This document shows, piece by piece, positions 1-10,579 of a DNA stretch of 64,000 nt. How positions within the stretch are numbered: the first letter of the stretch is position 1; the number at the start of each line of letters is the position of its first letter. The stretch lies in assembly GCA_963681505.1 (NCBI GenBank), contig OY811971.1:3937711-4001710 (forward strand), in the 5' to 3' direction. The position numbers and the translations under genes are program-made. The notes beneath the pieces were generated by a model. The model saw only the letters and a program-made list of their open reading frames with translations, was not told the origin of the DNA and did not search any database. The DNA comes from Eunapius fragilis (lineage: Eukaryota; Porifera; Demospongiae; Spongillida; Spongillidae).

Positions 1-100
1 TCCTCCCCAGCCCCTCACTTGGCTCCTCTCCAGTCCCCTCACTTGGCCCCTCCCCAGCCCCCTCCCTTGGCCCCTCCCCAGCCTTACACTTGGTGTGAAG
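1..100. repeat. Short tandem repeat, C-rich ~25-bp unit
   Basis: Three to four imperfect units of about 25 bp, built around cctccccagcccc and cacttggc, open the window and may continue to its left. A very similar unit lies in a TTLL intron at 62,733-62,766. I see no coding potential. Confidence 0.7.
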
Positions 101-897
101 TAGCCAATGTTATCAGATTCTCCCAAGGCACCATGCACATGTGAGATACACGTAGCCTAATTACAAATCACGCTACTACAATACGGTATTATGTATAAAT
201 AGGATATGCAATTGTTTCACATATATACACCACAATCCTCCCTTTCATTCAGACATCGGGATCTGAGTAGCGTGCTGGTTTCTTGATCGTCCGTCCATAC
301 CTAGTGATAATTGTACTGCGTGTCTGCAATGGAATCCTTCGCCAGGTTCATCTTGTCGTCATGGTTGTCTTTGCGGGAATTCTGCATGCAAGACTGTTTA
401 CTCGATCTTAGTCCGTAATATATAGTGTGTTTATATATAGGCTGTGCATACTGACTCTATTTTAACATCTGTTGGATGTTATAATTATTGAAAAATTCAT
501 ATCGGAACCTATATATAGGCCTATGGCCCGACCGGGCTACGGGAAGTATATGAATGATGAGGTATGATGAAGTCATTTTAAAAAACGTAATGTATACATG
601 CATGTCTAGCTACGTCGGGTTTACTAAGGGGAATTTGAGGATAACACAAAGCTGCAACCGCTGCATGCATCGAGACATTGTACATGTAATTGATCGAGCT
701 TAGTCTAATTATAAATGCAGGAACTGAATATTGTACTTGTAAGCTTGAAAGTTTTGAATCTGTTCTGCATGCAGCTCATGATGGACTATAAGCGACGCTA
801 TAGTGCCAGTTTGCAAAGTTGCTGAGAATGCATGCATGCCTAACTAAACAAACTGTCGCGTTGTGTGAGACCGCCGCTGATGCATTTTCCCTTAACA
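101..897. other. No gene recognised
   Basis: AT-rich sequence without a convincing exon. A TATA-like stretch at about 190-205 is followed by a C/T-rich segment. This could be part of a promoter or an old terminal repeat, but nothing here allows a choice. Confidence 0.4.
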
Positions 898-908
898 GGG
901 GCGCGCGT

Positions 909-1130
909 AGTTTCGTACCCAGACCCAGATTCCCAACAGCTGCGGGTGGATTTAGATTACATCCCGCTACGTGGAAGTGGGTCTGGCGCATAGATCGAAC
1001 TATTCGCCACTACGAGCTGCAATCTGATTGGTTCTCCAAAATCTAGGATCCACAGAACCAAAAAGTTCGATCTATGCGCCAGACCCAATTTCCACGGCAG
1101 CTGTTGGAAATCTGGGTCTGGGTACGAAAT
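909..1130. repeat. Nested foldback (two inverted pairs)
   Basis: Two inverted pairs lie one inside the other. The outer pair is 909-941 with 1098-1130 (core cccagacccagattcccaac). The inner pair is 971-1004 with 1060-1093 (core gcgcatagatcgaact). The transcript could fold into a long hairpin. This looks like a small foldback or MITE-type element, but no target duplication was identified. A long G-run follows at 1182-1218. Confidence 0.7.
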
Positions 1131-1245
1131 CTGGCAGTTTGAAATGAAACCCCCGGATATCTCCCACCGCCCGTACGGAATCGGGGGGAGGGGGGGGGGG
1201 GGGGGGGGGGCCGGGGGGGTCGGGGTTGACATTGATAGGTGCGCA

Positions 1246-1603
1246 CTTAGAAATCGAGCGTGCTGGCTGTGGCAAACCGCTTGAGTTCCAATCCATTTAT
1301 GCGTCAGGCCCGACGCACAGGGCCAAAAGTTGGTGCGGCCAATGTCAAGGGCGTAGCAGCCCTCCCGCGAACGCGCGAAAGGTTAATACTAGTCAGGGAA
1401 ATCCACGAATGAACACAACTGAGTTGTACTTTTGAACGGGAATCGCTTATAAATTATTTTGTTTATTATCCTATTTGCGTTTACTATAAAGCATAAGCCC
1501 CCAACCCCTAAACTATTCCCATCGAAAAAGTGACTCATTTAGCCCTTGAACGCGGAAGATGATTTTTGCTACCTAAGACGCGTCAATTGCAAGTAGCCCT
1601 GCT
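1246..1603. other. No gene recognised
   Basis: A short open frame crosses the first part, but it has no recognisable domain and no splice-site context. I see nothing else. Confidence 0.4.
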
Positions 1604-1796
1604 GGATTCATAACCAATCGTGATTCAAGTGAACTTTCTTTAAAGGCTTTCTACGACAACAGGATGAGATAGTAGTCCCATGAGCGGCAATGATTTCTAC
1701 TGACTACATTGCAGTAGAAATCATCATTGCCGCTGCATGCATGGGGATCTTAAAGCCTTTAAAGGATGTTCACTTAAATCACGATTGGTTATGAAT
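1604..1796. mobile_element. Foldback/MITE-like element, ~190 bp
   Basis: The ends are inverted copies of one another (left core cataaccaatcgtgatt, right core aatcacgattggttatg). An inner inverted pair includes gcggcaatgatttctac and its complement. It has no coding capacity. The outer limits are approximate and no clear target duplication is visible. Confidence 0.75.
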
Positions 1797-2093
1797 GCAA
1801 TGAATTATACTGTACATGTACACATGTAAACAGCAGTCCATGCGGAATTGTTGACTCATCTTGATAATTGACTCATCCTCTTAATTAAATGCAGCTCTTA
1901 ATTTAAACAAAACGATCAGTATAAAATAATTACATAAATATATTATTAGCGGTACTTCATGGTACATATTACTTCTAACGCAAGAGCACACATCATATGC
2001 AATCAGACAAGCGGGCCCAAATTGGATACGCCCATATTTTGGGATAGAAAGTTGGTGCCGTACCAACCGTACCGTGTGCGCTGGGCCGGGCCT
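1797..2093. other. No gene recognised
   Basis: AT-rich sequence with no supported feature. Confidence 0.4.
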
Positions 2094-2357
2094 GTGCGTG
2101 CACAACGCTCTAGAGCATGAAGGTGTATGGTGTCTGGGGTTAGCTTAATCTGAAACGCAACCCTTCCTTTTTGATCTCTGCACACGCGCAGGTGTATCGA
2201 ACATGCAACCCCCTTGTAGCTACATGTATTTATCAACATGCAGTACACTCTCATTGGCCTACTAAAACCTGTTTCTTAATTGTTTAATTTATCTTCATTG
2301 GTGAACCAATTATAAATACATGTATTTGGTTCTACAAAATAAAATCCATAGGTCACA

Positions 2358-2421
<64 letters not shown>

Positions 2422-2716
2422 CACACACGTGCACTCACATACATACACAACCCCAGATCAGAGCAACTGGTGTCATTTACATGTAATTCTGTCAGAATGC
2501 TCCCACATGCTTAGCTTGTAATTGGTGTGTGCTTGGTATGGTTGGCTGTTTGCCCAAAAGGGGTCAAGCGACAGTGGGTGTGCTGTCCCCTACCCTGAGT
2601 GTGACTAGAACCAAAGTTACCATTTGGTTATCCCACACCTTGACGCTGGTCAAGGTAAGGTGGTTAGGTAAGGGAAACACCCAAAGGGTGCTGCCTGCCA
2701 TTGGTGTATAAACAAT
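2094..2716 (+). repeat. Left arm of an inverted duplication (uninterrupted copy)
   Basis: Read on the minus strand, this segment matches in order 4838-4911, 5761-5876 and 12321-12575. Shared landmarks include ccttaccttgaccagc, gaccccttttgggcaaac and aaaaaggaagggttgcg. It therefore shows what the right arm looked like before transposons entered it. The arm also contains a (CA)n tract at about 2361-2419. It may be a dispersed repeat family present twice or one inverted duplication event; the window alone cannot separate these. Confidence 0.85.
2361..2419. repeat. (CA)n microsatellite
   Basis: About 30 nearly perfect CA dinucleotides. The open frames across it (His-Thr repeats) are artefacts of the repeat. 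Confidence 0.95.
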
Positions 2717-3286
2717 AACACCTGTAGCAATGCATGTATAAGCACAGCCAATGCACAAGTGGTAAGCTATGCAGCTGGCATTTAGCTGTAAACGGAGTGA
2801 TTGCAGCCCACCTCTACCATCCTTTACATATACATGTGTGACCTGCAACCACACCAGGTGTCAATATTTTGGGGACAGTGTGTTGGATTGGGTATGACTG
2901 AAAGTGAGAGATTTAGTTAACCGATTAAGTCCTGTAGCCGCAAATTCGCGTCATATGGTTGTTTACAGCTACCAAGGTGTTTTGGGGGACATGACCACAA
3001 ACCACAGAAAGATTATACCAATTTGAAATCCTTCAAGAACACGGCTTCAGCGGGTATCGTTGGATTACCCCTTCCTGCCACAAAACATTTTTAGTGACCA
3101 CATTTAAGATCAAATAACCTCTACATAACAAACCATATTTAGGCCTTAATCGGTATGGAGGGGAGGCTTTCCCAGACTTTTAGGCTCAGGGTTGAATGGA
3201 AGTGAGGCTTTCCCAGGGGATACTCCAGGCTAGAATCTAGGTGGGAATTAGCTGAATTTAGTGTACTGCGATGTTGCCATGTGCAC

Positions 3287-3323
<37 letters not shown>

Positions 3324-3858
3324 ATGGGCAGTCAATGGGCAGTCAGTCATTCACACAACAACATCAATGCTTTGCTTTCCTATTTGTCCACCTACAGACA
3401 AATACAAAACTGCCTTTAGCAGTCATTCTATTCATCATGTTTCACTTTGTATCTAAATTTGTATTTCTATTGGAGCATTTGCTTTTTCTAAATTGTCTTG
3501 TGTTTCACTATCACATTTGTGCATGCACACACATACACACCACACACAAGCACTAGCATACACTTGCAACTGCAGCCACATGTTTATTGTTTGTGCAAAT
3601 TTGTGTTTCTTTGCTCTGGCAATATTATTAACAATTACCAATAGGTCTTCTTGTTACCTTTTGCACTCTTAGACATATGCATGCACATGCACACACACAC
3701 ACCCACACATGTACACAAACCCACATGCACATGCTCACATTCATGTACACACACAGGAGTATGCTTCAATCACAAACATACATGTATGTGCATATGCACA
3801 AATAAAATGGTTTTGGCAGTCATTCATCTTACCACACACACACACACAAACACACACA

Positions 3859-3895
<37 letters not shown>

Positions 3896-4171
3896 CCACA
3901 CACACTTGTAAATTTGTGTTTGAATTATTATCTAATTTCCCTGTTGTCTCTTGTTGCTATGTGCACATTTAGATGTGAGCCTGTAGTAATACAAGAATGC
4001 ACACTTATGCACACATGCATGCATGCACAAACACACACACTCACACAAACAAACAAACCAACACACATATACACCTGTGATCTATTGAAACCCCTAATAC
4101 AATGTGCCTATGTGTGTGACCCAGATCATAATAATTGGTGTCATAAAACCGGCATATTTTTGATCTTTGTG
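2717..4171. repeat. Non-genic stretch with CA microsatellites
   Basis: CA tracts lie at about 3289-3322 and 3835-3905, with shorter ones at about 3526-3548 and 3685-3750. Between them I see no exon or recognisable element. Confidence 0.7.
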
Positions 4172-4207
4172 GTGTGAGTGTGTATGTATGTATTTGTTTT
4201 GTACATG

Positions 4208-4294
<87 letters not shown>

Positions 4295-4336
4295 TGTGTG
4301 TGTGTGTGTACACAGCATGCCTGGGCAGCATGCTGT

Positions 4337-4384
<48 letters not shown>

Positions 4385-4421
4385 CATGTACAAAACAAAT
4401 ACATACATACACTCTCACACA
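4172..4421. repeat. Large near-perfect palindrome with TG and CA arms
   Basis: The left arm starts at gtgtgagtgtgtatgtatgt and the right arm ends with its complement. Between them lie a long (TG)n, the centre acacagcatgc..gcatgctgtgt (about 4313-4340) and a (CA)n. Nearly the whole 250 bp can pair with itself. The unique outer arms (tatttgttttgtacatg and its complement) show that the symmetry is not only due to TG meeting CA. Confidence 0.9.
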
Positions 4422-4583
4422 CTAGGTCCAAATGTATAAAAGGCATGGAATACATGGAATTTAGAGAGGTGGTGACCAGCTTATAGCTGATACCTCTGTA
4501 CCTTAGCAACAAGTGGAAAATTGGTGTCTTTGAACAGGTTCATTTTTGGCAAGCCAGCCCTGCTGTAGGGTCATGGCATGAGT

Positions 4584-4652
4584 GTGTGAGTGTGTGTGTA
4601 TGTGTGTGTGTGTGTGTGAGTGTGTGTGTGTGTGTGTGTGTTTGTGTGTGTG
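4584..4652. repeat. (TG)n microsatellite
   Basis: Interrupted TG tract, non-coding. Confidence 0.9.
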
Positions 4653-4911
4653 TGAAGTGCACATGACAACACCAGACATTTGTAACCAGATGTTTAAAAA
4701 ATGGTTCTAGACCTGTTCATCATCTCTTGATAACTGTGGGGCTGCCCAGGCCACAAAGGTCCAAACGTGTTCTTTTAGTGTTTGTTTATGTAGATGTATT
4801 ACAATCTATATATCATTGACTGAACTTGTACATGTTTATACATCAATGGCAGGCAACACTCTTTGGGCTTTTACCCTTACCTAACCACCTTACCTTGACC
4901 AGCATCAAGGT

Positions 4912-5760
4912 CACGGGCGCCGGAGCCGCCGGACCAATATTTAAAAAACAAGATATTATTATTAAAATTAAACACAAAGAGGTAATGTTGGTTGCTGTGA
5001 ATAGAAAACGCAGTATACATTCATGTGTATGTAATACGCGCACGCATAATTTATCGCTACGTGTACATCAATGCCGCCAGTTAATTAAATTACTGTAACT
5101 AAACACACCAATGGATCAGCACCTGTCGTCATCGCTACCATCGTCCTCTTTGACTAAGCCCACTGGCTTATCGATTGCATCGATGCCAGAGAAATTTCAC
5201 CCCCCGATGTCTTTACTTTTACCTAAGCGTGCCTTTGGATCGAAGGACGAGATGAGCTCGTTTCGAGCCGAATGGTGTGAAAAATACTAGTACATTACAG
5301 CTGGCTCCATTACGATAATTCTACAGATTTCGAATCGAACTCATTGCTGTGATTTTTGGGCGGCAAACCGCGAACTGATGAAAGTTTAGGACATTAACAC
5401 AGCAAAAAAACTCGTAGAATCAATTCTTGATTTTCGATTGATTTTCCACTAACATTCTGGTACATATTGTTAACAGTTTGTACCAGGTGTGTAAACATTT
5501 TGTACCAGAATGTAAGTGGCAAATCAATTGAAAATCAAGAATTGATTCGACGCGTTTTTTTGCTGTGTAAAAACGCACAACTTGCAAAGCTTCTGGGGCT
5601 CCGCCCCAGGCCCCAATGGGGGAGCTTACAGCGCTCCCCCATGCCCCCTGGCTGGGCGGGAGGGGGTAAAACCCCCTCCCGCACCCACCCCCTTAGTCTC
5701 CGCCCACCTAGTTATTTATTCATTTGCCGGACCAATGTTTTATACCTTCCGGCGCCCCTG
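4912..5760. mobile_element. Non-autonomous DNA transposon, 849 bp, 5-bp target duplication
   Basis: The ends read cacgggcgccgg and, inverted, caggggcgccgg. The element is bounded by the direct repeat aaggt (4907-4911 and 5761-5765). The uninterrupted host copy has a single aaggt at this point. The motif gccggaccaat occurs near both ends in the same orientation. Inside are a 172-bp foldback and a GC-rich block with short hairpins (about 5585-5700). No transposase frame is present. CAG..CTG-like termini with 5-bp duplications would fit a hAT-like family with short duplications, but this assignment is inference. Confidence 0.8.
5397..5568. repeat. 172-bp foldback inside the 849-bp element
   Basis: It starts acacagcaaaaaaa and ends with the complement tttttttgctgtgt. 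Inner segments (aatcaattcttgattttc, ccactaacattctggtac) also pair. It is either a separately inserted foldback element or the native core of the host element. Confidence 0.85.
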
Positions 5761-6090
5761 AAGGTGTGGGCTAACTAAATGGTAACCTTGGTTCCAATAA
5801 TGCTTAGCGCCTGACTAGCTACTGGCTGGCTGTTGCCTGACCCCTTTTGGGCAAACAATTAACTGTGCCATGCAAGCAGCCCCAATGAGAGGGGGGGGGG
5901 GGGGGGGCGGGCAAAATCCCCGGGCCCGGGCCTCAATGGGGCCCGGGCCTTTAGAGCCACGCCCTTTATTAGTCACTAGGCACGCCCCCACAGGCCTGGT
6001 CGACTTAGTTGCTAATTAGTTTCGGGGCCCAGATCGTTGTAACCAATCAGCGTCTTGATTTACACTTTCTGTTTAACGAGCGGCAAGAAT

Positions 6091-6188
6091 GAGCTACCAT
6101 CACAAATCAGGCGCCCAGAAAAGAAGGGAAAAGGCAATGCGTGCTGAAGGGGTCAAAGGGCAGAAAACGCTAAAACAACATGGGTTTG
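6091..6188 (+). pseudogene. 5' fragment of a hAT transposase (zinc finger MYM/TTF-type N-terminus)
   Basis: From an ATG at about 6091 the plus strand reads MSYHHKSGAQKRREKAM followed by a short basic stretch with KGQKTLKQ. An N-terminus with SGAQKRREK is typical of hAT proteins of the ZMYM1-like/TTF-type group (family knowledge). The frame runs into the end of the first inserted MITE at 6189. No body of the transposase (RNase H fold, dimerisation domain) remains between the hAT ends. This is therefore a remnant of an internally deleted or interrupted element, not a working gene. Confidence 0.6.
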
Positions 6189-6527
6189 CAGTGGCGGATA
6201 CAGGGGGGGGGGGGGGGGGGGGAGGGGGGTGAAACTGGGTTTTGCCCCCCCCCCCCCCCCCCCCGCCAAGTTAGAAATTAAATATTCATAGCTACAAGGG
6301 GCGGTGTCTTACGTCGCCCTGATGATACAAATACAACGAAAACGCCGAAGTAACATGATAACAGTAAAAAGCGGCTGGGGCGAAGCCCCAGACCCCGGGT
6401 ACATCTTCCTCTCTAACGCGCAATATTTCGTAGCCACGCCCAAACCATGATTATTAACGTCCCTCCCCTTTGCCCCCCCCCCCCCCCCCCACCCCCCCCT
6501 CGCAAAAAAATTCTGGATCCGCCACTG
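6189..6527. mobile_element. MITE with cagtggcgga ends, 5-bp target duplication
   Basis: The left end is cagtggcggatacag and the right end ctggatccgccactg, flanked by gtttg (6184-6188 and 6528-6532). Long G and C runs lie just inside both ends and can pair. There is no coding capacity. The same termini recur in the 45,469-45,578 element. Confidence 0.85.
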
Positions 6528-7102
6528 GTTTGCAGGGGCGTATACAGGATTTTCCAAAAGGGGGGGTTGAGATCCGCGATCGCTTCAGGTCCGATACGAA
6601 AAGCGTAGGGGGGCACAGGGAAATTATGCGTCAAATCATATTATGATTTTACAAATGATTTGTCAGATGATTCATATTATTTGAGTATGATTCCGAATCC
6701 ACTAAAATCAAGCGTTGATTCTTTAAATCATGTGGAAAATCACTATTTTATTTTACGCATTTGTTCCCCAGAAATAACGTTGTGATTTTTAAAACGATTT
6801 GTCATATGATTCATGCGATTTGAATATGATTTTGAATCCACTAGTGTAAATTTTTTAATTCATGTTCATGCAGCATACACATGTACATGTTTTTATACCA
6901 AATCAATTCCATGCATCCATTCTAAGGATGATTTTGAAATCAAAAGCCTTTGATACACATCCATGACATTAATTAAAACTTAAAAATATATATCCATGTG
7001 TTATTGTCAACATTGTAATTCACAGGGGAAGTTCACACACATAGAATGATGATGTTTTCCCTGCAACTGGAGCTAGAATACAACGGTTCACAAAACGCCT
7101 AG

Positions 7103-10100
7103 CTAGCTTGGACTTAAAATTCTATCACGTTCATAGAATGTGTTATTCACCATGAAAAGGCCAGATGTTTTATCTTTGCTAGGTGATCTAAATGTCAGCC
7201 ATGTCACATAAGCAAATAACTTGTCTTCCATCACAGTTTGATTAATCCCATTGATATTGCATTGCAATGTAAAGTATACTTTGAAATACAATCGAACCAC
7301 CCCAAAGTAAGGATGAATATCATTGCTCTCTTTCAATGCAAACATGGATTTGACGACTGATCCTCTGTCTGTTGAATTGTACTCAGAGGAAAATGTTTGT
7401 CCATTAACAAAGCAACGCCCAAACTTATCTATTAGTGGCAATGCACTTACATCAGTGCTGTACAACATCCTCAAATGTTCTTCTAATTCTCCTATAAACT
7501 CATCACTCACTCTTACTCTCAATTGACTAGGACGAAGAAGTTCAATTGGCCAATTCAAAACATCTCCTCTGTCTAACTTTATTTGAAACTGAAATCCATC
7601 TTCAGGTGGTTTAAGCAAATTTGATATCAAAAGTAAATTATCACTGAATGATGTATCACTTTCATTGCCTTTAGTAATCATTGAAACGTCTTCTTTTGTC
7701 ACAGAACTTATATCAATATCTACAACCTGTGATGAGAATTGCTGAAGAAATTTGTTCATGATTTGAAGCTCGATATTTTGATTGTTGTTAGGAATATCGG
7801 ACAAGAACCCATTTAAGCGTTCATATGCAAAGCACCAGTATCCATGGGATGGCCCAAAGTCATAAATCACATCAGGTATATGTAAGGCCATATGATAATT
7901 AATTGTAACTTCCCACTTCCCATACACTGTAGCAAACAATTTGTGATGTTCATTTAACAATCTAAAGAGTTCATCAATTTCTTCACTAGCAAAGGTAGGC
8001 TTTATCAATAGTTCAATTATTTCACACAGTAGACAGTAACTTTTGTATGCATTGGCAGATATCAACCCTGACAGACATGGCCTAGCATATATACATGCAA
8101 AATTTTTCCACTGCTGAGCTGTGAGCCCTGAAAGCCCTTCACTGATGTTGATGTTATTTGGTAGCCTTCCCATATCATAAGGCACTTTTATGTTTTTCAA
8201 ACGTTTATAAAACTCTGATAGTTTTGTGCCTGAAAGAGATGATAAACAAAGTTTTGTTTCATTTTGGACCATTCCTAGCAAAAACGTGTGCATTGGGTCT
8301 GTAATTGTCATCCTTACAATGTCAAAGTATGGTAACCTAAGCAGTTCACTGTATCGGATGCCATTTTTTCTTTGAATGTTCTGTGCCTGTGTTAAGGACT
8401 CAGCAGATTGATATTCCTTTGCTTGTATCAATGTTTGGGCTTTCGTTCTTTGTGGTGCATACAACCGTGTGTAATAACTCATCTTCCCTGATGCACCCTG
8501 TTTGCCTGGTTCACGTTCTGCCTTAAACGTGCAACGGGAGCACCCTAAGTCAGCCTTGTGACCTAGGAATTGTGCAACTTTTCTCAAAGCAGGCATATCT
8601 GCTGAAAGGCCAAGTAGAGCGGCTTTAACATTACCTCCATTGGGAAGTAAATCCAAACCATCCTTCAATAACAAAAGATCATCAACCAGTGGAGCTAGGA
8701 AGGTGTTTATATTACCCTTTGGTTCTGATGGACCAGGAATCACTCCTACAATCATAGTCCATTTAGTCTTACAACGTTCTTGCCTTGGTAAGTTGAGAAC
8801 AGAGATCATAATTGCAGAAACCTTGTACTCAGAACGCTTAAAAGGTTTGAACCAATCAATGTTTAGAAGCAGACCAATGTTATTTGATGTTAAGAAGAAT
8901 GGTTCAGATGTGCTTTGATCAATGACAAAAGTTTTCCAAATATTTCCATCATGCACATCTTTTAAGACATCTCCAGGTGATTCAAAACCTTGCTTTGAAC
9001 TGTCAATAAACTTACAAAACTGCGGATCTTTGAACATGTACTTTAACCATGTGGATGGAGGTAGAAAATGGTATTTCTTGTAGGGCGTCCTTTTTGTTCT
9101 ACTAAATGCTAGACTTCTTTGGTAACCATGCTTATGCCCACAAGGTTTTCCAAATATAACATTAGCACAGGTTATGGATGTTTCTGCATCAATAGAACTG
9201 TACAGTTTGTTACATTTGTTATTTGGACACACTGTGTATATCACCATGTCCATATGAGTGACACCAATAGTCTTATATAGTCCTTTTAATGTGGTTGGGA
9301 AAATCTCATACAGTGGATGAGCAATTAATTTTAGTAAAATTGAAATTAGTCCACAAAATGCTATAAGAACTGCCTTGGATAATCTAAACTTGAAGTATAT
9401 TTGTAACAACATTGCGCACATCCATTTAAGAATTGCTCCATGAGATATATGTGAATTAGTCTCATTTTGTTTATCTTCATTACTTGATTGCTCATGTATT
9501 TCGCCAGTTAATGCAGTAGGAATTGTGCATTTATTTTCGTGGCTTTCATTGTCTACAGAAGTAAATATGAAGTGAATTATAAAATAATGTAACTCTGTAT
9601 AGTATTTAATTTTATTTCCTTAGATCTGTCCCATTAATATTTATTTGGTAGCATTTTATTTATTTTAAAACTAGTGTCTGTCTACATGATAACAGCATGC
9701 TATTTGAGTAAGTTACCTGATGGCAGGTCTTCACCTTCTTCATGAGTGCCATCCATTAGCTGCATTTCAGTACCTGTATCATGATATATAGGGTGTTCAA
9801 ATCAACTCCATCAGCAATATTTCAATACATCACAACACAAACAAACTGACAAAAGACACAAGTACAAAAAATTGAATGAAACCTGGATAATTATAAATTA
9901 AATAACAGCACACTGTTACTTTTCCAAGATTGTGTACCATGCCTGTATATGCAAAACATTAAACTTTGTCATACCTTGCTCAAATGGTGATGAAGTATCA
10001 AATAAATTTGATTCTGAGTAGGAATCCAACTGAACACCATCTAGAAAAAAATAAAAATCACATACATGGATGTAGTTAAAAAAAAGAAAAGTACCTGAAT

Positions 10101-10528
10101 CAGAATCAGATGAAAGGCTTGAAACGGAAGCATGTGTATGATCAACAGTACCATTTTCATCATTCTCTGTATTCATCAAAGCCGTACTGCTTGTGGTTGT
10201 CGCCTGATCACATTCATCAACCACTTGTTAGTATTAAATATAAAATTCATATATGTGCAACTATAACGATAATTACCATACCAGTGACTGTATCATCAGT
10301 GACCAAAGGCTCGGTTGTACAACCAGCATCGCAGGATGGATGAAAAGTAGTAGACGTCGATGTCATGTGCATCTGTTGCGCACGTGCACTTGTCGATGCT
10401 GAGGAAGACAACGCTAACAGGCCATATATGGCACGATGTCTTTGGCGCGTGGGATAAGAACAATAATGCTTATTTTGACACTGTGAACAGTCACACAGAA
10501 ACTGCAAACTTTTCTTTGACGTCGACAT
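7103..10528 (-). CDS. CACTA/EnSpm transposase (TNP2-like), five exons
   Basis: Exons by eye: 10282-10528, 10095-10223, 9975-10040, 9717-9773 and 7103-9552. Together they give 983 codons with consistent phase and no internal stop. The product should cut the element at its CACAG ends and reinsert it. The N-terminus starts MSTSKKSLQFLCDCSQCQ, a cysteine-rich segment that may bind zinc. It is followed by acidic, Ser/Thr-rich linkers. The last exon holds the catalytic core of the Transposase_21/TNP2 family: LNIDWFKPF (first Asp), the block LSADMPALRKVAQFLGH with a CSRC motif, ITDPMHTFLLGM (second Asp) and FAYERLNGFL (likely catalytic Glu). An internal Met in the last exon gives a 772-residue frame, but the upstream exons continue it in phase, so the longer start is preferred. 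Its start codon lies about 50 bp from that of the divergent second gene. Confidence 0.88.
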
Positions 10529-10579
10529 CTTGCATCTGCACGCATGCGTAAAAATCACATGTCCATTCTAATGAGAAAA
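10529..10579. promoter_or_regulatory. Putative bidirectional promoter of the CACTA element
   Basis: The two start codons face away from each other across about 51 bp that includes the palindrome cgcatgcg. No TATA box is evident. If the second gene uses its farther upstream in-frame ATG (10544), the gap shrinks to 15 bp and the 5' leaders would overlap. Promoter function is inferred from position only. Confidence 0.45.

Noticed and set aside
190-340. TATA-like box and downstream segment resembling an LTR or promoter
   Set aside because: No matching second repeat, no primer-binding or coding region nearby; evidence is too weak.
4041-4512. Overlapping 80-125 residue open frames of His-Thr or Cys-Val repeats
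   Set aside because: They are translations of CA/TG microsatellites in both directions; no stop arises in such repeats. The same applies at 2320, 3271, 3651, 49363, 49688 and 59517-59824.
7323-8918. Plus-strand open frames opposite the transposase
   Set aside because: Shadows of the minus-strand transposase frame.
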